Shown here: one piece after another, positions 5,272 to 8,980 of the stretch
Layout: each line of letters opens with the position of its first letter
How positions within the stretch are numbered: position 1 is the stretch's first letter
Notes under the pieces: generated by a model
Databases searched by the model: none
What the model was told of the DNA's origin: nothing
What the model saw: only the letters and a program-made list of their open reading frames with translations
Source of the DNA: Allobrachymonas sp.
GTDB taxonomy: Bacteria > Pseudomonadota > Gammaproteobacteria > Burkholderiales > Burkholderiaceae_C
Assembly: GCA_018054915.1 (NCBI GenBank)
Contig: JAGPIR010000041.1
Location: 1-8,980, forward strand
Direction of reading: 5' to 3'
DNA length: 8,980 nt
Position numbers and translations under genes: made by a program

Positions 5272-6795
5272 TCATCGCTGCGCCAGCCACACGGTCACGG
5301 GATCGCGCGGCGCCAGACGCTGCAATGCAGGACGCCAGGCCTGCGCCCTGTCCATGTGACCCGCCTTGATCCAGGCATTGGCAAGCAGGCTCAGCAACTG
5401 CGGCAATTCGGGCTGGGCAAACGCGCGTTTTTCAAGCAGGCGGCACAGGCGTTCGGCCTCTTCCAGATCCTGCAGGGCAATGAACGTGCGCGCCAGCCGC
5501 AGCATGTCCGACGGCCGCAGCCGAATCGACGGTTTGGCGTGCGCCAAATATGTCTGGTAAATACGCCGTTGCAACTGGCGGGTCTCGTTATCCCTGGTGG
5601 AAAGCTGCAGCAGCATGCGCGCCGAGGTGTGAAAATCGTCGCTTTCTGGCCGGTGGCGCGCAATCTCGAACCACGACTGCAGTACGCCTATGTTCCCCGG
5701 TCTCAGTGTCGCCGCAGCACGCCATGACTGGCTAGCGGCCTCGAAATCCAGGGCGTCGGCCTGCCTGTGGGCGCGAGCCACATGCGCAGACCATTGCGCC
5801 TCTTCGGACGAATGCGAGCCTTCAAGCGACTGTTTTCGCAGACCGGCCGGCCGCATCGGCCACGCCAAGCCGGACATGGCCAGCAACAACGCTCCACTGA
5901 CCAGACCCCCGAAATGAGCCATGTAGGCCACCCGGTCATCTGACAGCCAGTTCTGCACCAACTCATGGCACATCCATACCGGTAGCATGACCAGCGCCGG
6001 CAGGCGTGCATAGTTGAAATAGAACAGGATGTAATAAAAGAATTGGATCCGTCGCATCCAGTACTGCACGGCGTACATGCCCATGAGGCCGGCAATGGCG
6101 CCCGACGCCCCCAGCCCGTAACTGCCGCTGCCAGCATACGCCCATGCCGCAACAGCCGATGCGCCCACACCCGACAGCAGATAGAACGCAAGGTATCGCC
6201 CTGCGCCCAGCGCTTTTTCCAGTGCAAACCCGAAAATAAAAAGGAAGATCATGTTGCCCAGCAGGTGCCCGAAGCTTCCGTGTAAAAACCCCGAGGTCAG
6301 CAAGGTCAATGGTCGCTCCAGCACCTCGGCCACACTTTGCAGGCTGTAATCCTGCGCCCAGCGCGCCGTAAAGGCCTGGGGTTCACGCAGGTTGAATATT
6401 CTGCGTGCCAGACGCCATGTCTCGTAGTGGTCATCGCCTGGACGGATGATGCGCTCGGCCAGCAAATCCTGGCGGAACTGCCGCTCCTGCCACATGAAGA
6501 CGTACAGGCTGGCGTATTGCTGGTTCCTAAAGGCCGTTTCTACATGCGCAGCCGTTTCGGCCTTGCGCTCACCCGGCTTCTGCTTGGCTTGACGCCCGAC
6601 ATATTCCACCAGCTGCGGCAATTCCAGAGCCGGTAACGTGCTTTTGGCATAAAGCTGCGCCGTACGCTGCACCGCGCTTTCTTCCCGGACCTGCCAGCCG
6701 AAATATATGAGCACATGGATGAGGATCAAAAGAACCGTCATCCATGGAGGTGACCGCAACGATGGTTTGTGTTCGACAGGAATGACCAGAAACAT
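5272..6795 (-). CDS. Rhomboid intramembrane serine protease with C-terminal helical-repeat tail
   Basis: This 507-residue protein contains a rhomboid core that cleaves transmembrane substrates within the inner membrane. Segment 1 is at about 19-34. A long hydrophilic loop (35-163) follows, then FLHGSFGHLLGNMIFLFIFG (170-189), where H172, H177 and N181 correspond to H145, H150 and N154 of GlpG. Catalytic Ser231 sits in YGLGASGAIAG (226-236), with GxxxG packing after it, and catalytic His294 in YMAHFGGLVSG (291-301). Six membrane segments end near 311. Residues 330-507 are soluble, helical and Ala/Leu/Arg rich, with TPR-like helix pairs (for example LARTFIALQDLEEAERLCRLL and LANAWIKAGHMDRAQAW). 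Both the serine and the histidine are present, so an active protease is expected; substrates are unknown. The start at 6795 has no strong Shine-Dalgarno sequence but places segment 1 normally. It is 167 bases downstream of selD on the same strand. Confidence 0.88.
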   Translation of the reverse strand: MFLVIPVEHKPSLRSPPWMTVLLILIHVLIYFGWQVREESAVQRTAQLYAKSTLPALELPQLVEYVGRQAKQKPGERKAETAAHVETAFRNQQYASLYVFMWQERQFRQDLLAERIIRPGDDHYETWRLARRIFNLREPQAFTARWAQDYSLQSVAEVLERPLTLLTSGFLHGSFGHLLGNMIFLFIFGFALEKALGAGRYLAFYLLSGVGASAVAAWAYAGSGSYGLGASGAIAGLMGMYAVQYWMRRIQFFYYILFYFNYARLPALVMLPVWMCHELVQNWLSDDRVAYMAHFGGLVSGALLLAMSGLAWPMRPAGLRKQSLEGSHSSEEAQWSAHVARAHRQADALDFEAASQSWRAAATLRPGNIGVLQSWFEIARHRPESDDFHTSARMLLQLSTRDNETRQLQRRIYQTYLAHAKPSIRLRPSDMLRLARTFIALQDLEEAERLCRLLEKRAFAQPELPQLLSLLANAWIKAGHMDRAQAWRPALQRLAPRDPVTVWLAQR

Positions 6796-6851
6796 GCTGG
6801 CATTGTGGAATGGAACCCGACGAAAATGAAAATTTCTGTCTTGATTGATGA

Positions 6852-6910
6852 TGCAAACGACGGAAGGTTGTGTGAAAGTTCCGGGGAACTGGGTGCAACT
6901 CCCGTTTGCA
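6852..6910. repeat. 59-base nested inverted repeat between selD and the rhomboid gene
   Basis: Outer arms TGCAAACG (6852-6859) and CGTTTGCA (6903-6910) are perfect inverted copies. Inside them GGA (6862-6864) faces TCC (6900-6902), GTTG (6867-6870) faces CAAC (6896-6899), and AGTTC (6877-6881) faces GAACT (6886-6890) around a four-base loop. All four stems are nested in register and give about 20 pairs in one imperfect hairpin. On the minus strand it begins about 50 bases after the selD stop and ends 57 bases before the rhomboid ATG. There is no T-run on that strand. It may be a processing or termination hairpin, a structured leader, or a small repeat element; the sequence alone does not tell. 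Confidence 0.55.
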
Positions 6911-6940
6911 AGCGGCGCGGCCTAACGAGCGGCCATTGCT

Positions 6941-6958
6941 GACGGGCACACCCCGGTC
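6941..6958 (-). terminator. Weak hairpin just after selD
   Basis: GACGGG (6941-6946) can pair with CCCGGTC (6952-6958) with one bulged base and a five-base loop. It begins five bases after the selD stop codon on the minus strand. No T-run follows, so it is at most a factor-dependent or mRNA-stabilising stem. Confidence 0.2.
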
Positions 6959-6962
6959 TGTT

Positions 6963-8036
6963 TCACATACGAACGTCCAGTCTGGCCTCACCCGCCCGCA
7001 AATGACCAATGACAACTGCCTCGCCACACCCGTGCATGCGCATGGTTTCCAGAACCTGCATCGTCGCATCAGGCGCACAGGCCACCAGCAAGCCACCCGA
7101 CGTTTGCGGATCGGTCAGCAGTTTCTGTTGCCAGACCGGCATGTCATGCGGCAACCGCACATCGGCCCCGTAGCTGGTCCAATTGCGCGCACTCGCACCC
7201 GTGGCAACACCGGCCTGCGCATGTTGCACCGCATCGGCCAGCAAAGGCAGCTTACCGAACACCACTTCTGCGCCCAATCGCGCACCCCGGCACATTTCCA
7301 GCAAATGACCGGCTAGTCCAAAGCCGGTAACATCCGTCATGGCATGCACACTGGGCAATTGCGCCAGCGCAGCCCCTGCGCGGTTGAGTGTTGTCGTCAC
7401 GCGCCGCATGTCGGCATAACCAGCCTGCGACAACAGGCCCTTCTTGAGCGCCGCCGAAAGAATGCCCACACCCAGGGGCTTGCCCAGCACCAGCGCATCG
7501 CCTGCCTGCGCGGAACTGTTTTTCTTGAGATGGCGCGGATCGACCAACCCGACGGCAACCAGGCCATAAATAGGTTCGGCCACGTCAATAGAGTGCCCGC
7601 CCGCCAGGGGAATGCCCGCTTCGGTGCACACTGACGCCCCGCCTTGCAGGATGCGGGCAATTTGCTGCTGCGGGAGCTTGTCCAGCGGCATGCCGACTAC
7701 GGCCAGCGCCAGCAGCGGCTGCGCCCCCATGGCATAGATATCCGATAACGCATTGGTTGCTGCAATACAACCGAAATCGAACGGATCATCGACAATCGGA
7801 GTAAAAAAATCAGTGGTCGCCACCAGCGCCTGCGTGGCATTGATCTGATACACCGCTGCATCGTCCGACGATTCGGTGCCCACCAAAAGTTGCGGTGGCA
7901 ATACACCAGCGGGCATGGACGCCATGATGCCCTGCAACACGGCTGGTGACATTTTGCAACCGCAGCCGCCGCCATGCGACAAGCTGCTCAACCGGATGTC
8001 TGGGGGAAGATTCGTCTCGTTTTGCATGGCCCGCAT
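6963..8036 (-). CDS. selD: Selenide, water dikinase (selenophosphate synthetase)
   Basis: This 357-residue enzyme makes selenophosphate from selenide and ATP, the selenium donor for selenocysteine and 2-selenouridine. The N-terminal active-site loop HGGGCGCK has Cys25, Cys27 and Lys28, equivalent to C17, C19 and K20 of E. coli SelD, so this is the cysteine and not the selenocysteine form. SSDDAAVY (56-63) and TTDFFTP carry metal/ATP aspartates. GGHSID (146-151), KKNSSAQAGD, MTDVTGFGLAGH (233-244) and DPQTSGGLL (309-317) are strongly conserved. Length agrees with E. coli (347). The start is uncertain: ATG codons at 8036 and 8027 and a TTG at 8069 are in frame. 8036 is chosen because GGAAATGGG lies upstream at a marginal distance. 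The gene follows the sensor kinase by 36 bases on the same strand and may be co-transcribed. No selA, selB or selU is visible. Confidence 0.93.
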   Translation of the reverse strand: MRAMQNETNLPPDIRLSSLSHGGGCGCKMSPAVLQGIMASMPAGVLPPQLLVGTESSDDAAVYQINATQALVATTDFFTPIVDDPFDFGCIAATNALSDIYAMGAQPLLALAVVGMPLDKLPQQQIARILQGGASVCTEAGIPLAGGHSIDVAEPIYGLVAVGLVDPRHLKKNSSAQAGDALVLGKPLGVGILSAALKKGLLSQAGYADMRRVTTTLNRAGAALAQLPSVHAMTDVTGFGLAGHLLEMCRGARLGAEVVFGKLPLLADAVQHAQAGVATGASARNWTSYGADVRLPHDMPVWQQKLLTDPQTSGGLLVACAPDATMQVLETMRMHGCGEAVVIGHLRAGEARLDVRM

Positions 8037-8072
8037 TGTGCGCCCATTTCCGGCAGCATGCGCGCACAATCG

Positions 8073-8980
8073 TCAGGACTGTATGGCTGCGGCAGAAATG
8101 GCCGCGCCGTCAAACCGAATGGAGAACAGGGCGCCACGACGGCCGTTGCGCAACGGCGCTTCTTCCACAGTGACGCTGGCACCATGCTGGCTGGCAATCT
8201 CCTGCACGATCGGCAACCCCAGGCCCGAGCCATCGGCCTCATTGCCCAGCGTACGGTAAAACGGCTTGAAGACTTGCTCGCGTTCGTCAGCGGCAATGCC
8301 GGGCCCGTTGTCTTCAACCTGTACCACCAACAGCTGTTGGCCCGGATCGGCCAGCACGCGCACAGTCACCACGCCTGGCTGCCCCTCTTGGGAGGCCGGG
8401 GTGTAGTTGATGGCGTTATCCACCAGGTTGCGCACCATTTCCGAGAGCAGGATGGGGTTGCCCTCCACCCAGACGCCAGGGCTTCCCGCGCCGGCCCCTT
8501 CATAGCCCAGATCCAGGTTCTTTGCCAGTGCCCCCGGTAAGCATTCCTGCATCACCTCCTGAACCAACCGCGCCATGTTGCAGGGTTGGCGCGCCAGCGA
8601 CCCGCTTTCCGCACGCGCCAGCGCCAGCAGCTGGTTCACCGTATGTGTGGCGCGGATGCTTGATCGGCCGATCTGTTGCAGCGAACGCTTGAGGTCATCC
8701 GCACCCGCATCACTGCGCAGGGCCAAGTCTGCCTGCATGCGCAAGCCTGCCAGTGGCGTCTTGAGCTGGTGGGCGGCATTGGCCAGAAAGTGCTTTTGTG
8801 TATCCAGCATATCCTTTTGCCGCTCAATCATCTCATTGACCGAGCCAACCAATGGCGCCACCTCCACAGGCACGATCTGCTGGTCCAGCGGACTCAGGTC
8901 GCCCGGCTTGCGCGCCCGGATTCGATCCTGCAATTCGCTCAATGGCCGCAAGCCGCGCGAAAGCGCCATCCAAATCATCA
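8073..8980 (-). CDS. Two-component sensor histidine kinase, C-terminal part (truncated by window edge)
   Basis: Numbering the 301 visible residues from the first in-frame Met (codon ending at 8978), MIWMALSRGLRPLSEL is the end of the last membrane helix passing into a HAMP linker (about 9-60). The dimerisation helix carries the H-box NAAHQLKTPLAGLRMQADLAL with phospho-acceptor His70. The ATPase domain has the N-box RNLVDNAINY (183-192), G1 DNGPGI (223-228), F-box FKPFYR (237-242) and G2 GSGLGL (250-255), so all catalytic elements are present. The H-box form AHQLKTPLAGLR is typical of TctE/QseC-like kinases with an N-terminal 2CSK-type sensor, common in Burkholderiales. The sensor domain, true start and cognate response regulator lie beyond base 8980, so the signal cannot be named. 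The first visible Met is unlikely to be the real start. Confidence 0.9.
   Translation of the reverse strand, partial: MIWMALSRGLRPLSELQDRIRARKPGDLSPLDQQIVPVEVAPLVGSVNEMIERQKDMLDTQKHFLANAAHQLKTPLAGLRMQADLALRSDAGADDLKRSLQQIGRSSIRATHTVNQLLALARAESGSLARQPCNMARLVQEVMQECLPGALAKNLDLGYEGAGAGSPGVWVEGNPILLSEMVRNLVDNAINYTPASQEGQPGVVTVRVLADPGQQLLVVQVEDNGPGIAADEREQVFKPFYRTLGNEADGSGLGLPIVQEIASQHGASVTVEEAPLRNGRRGALFSIRFDGAAISAAAIQS

Noticed and set aside
6796..6962. Bacterial SECIS element or selenocysteine tRNA near selD
   Set aside because: The hairpin is not preceded by an in-frame UGA in any credible reading frame, and no tRNA-like cloverleaf or matching tRNA-Sec sequence is present.
8057..8069. TTG at 8069 as the selD start
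   Set aside because: It would add 11 residues that do not look like a SelD N-terminus, and in-frame ATG codons at 8036 and 8027 are closer to the conserved HGGGCGCK loop.

Overview
The window reads as ordinary chromosome from a GC-rich betaproteobacterium, most likely order Burkholderiales and possibly Comamonadaceae. The evidence is the Kdo transferase, the HBDH-type short-chain dehydrogenase, the Alx-type TerC protein and a tctE/qseC-style sensor kinase, together with a strong G/C bias at third codon positions. I recognised all of these from residue motifs; no database search was run. No insertion sequence, prophage, CRISPR array, tRNA or rRNA is visible.

Layout. Bases 1-72 are the last codons of an unidentified plus-strand gene. 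waaA (127-1461, +) makes the inner LPS core. It converges, with 23 bases between stops, on a 3-hydroxybutyrate dehydrogenase gene (1485-2282, -). A divergent intergenic region leads to alanine racemase (alr, 2441-3550, +), then an ArsR-family repressor carrying the cysteine pair of persulfide sensors (3649-3981, +). A 264-base leader region follows. It holds a -10-like element, a yybP-ykoY (manganese) riboswitch and a visible alternative helix in front of the alx/TerC gene (4246-5208, +). On the minus strand, reading from the right edge, come the C-terminal part of a sensor histidine kinase (8980-8073), selD (8036-6963) and a rhomboid protease with a C-terminal helical-repeat tail (6795-5272). 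The rhomboid gene converges on alx.

How the genes fit together. Most are independent housekeeping functions: outer-membrane LPS (waaA), peptidoglycan precursor D-alanine (alr), ketone-body/PHB turnover (HBDH), metal homeostasis (riboswitch plus alx), selenophosphate supply (selD), intramembrane proteolysis and signal transduction. The clearest regulatory unit is riboswitch plus alx. The 3' strand of aptamer helix P1 and the adjoining CGCAAGA can pair either within the aptamer or with the bases just before the alx start codon, which suggests translational control by Mn2+.

The less expected signals are a 59-base nested inverted repeat between selD and the rhomboid gene, an orphan BigR/SqrR-like regulator with no sulfur genes beside it, a roughly 130-residue loop in the rhomboid protease, and a 10-12 base motif shared by three intergenic sites. 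I see no convincing wholly new multi-gene system here.
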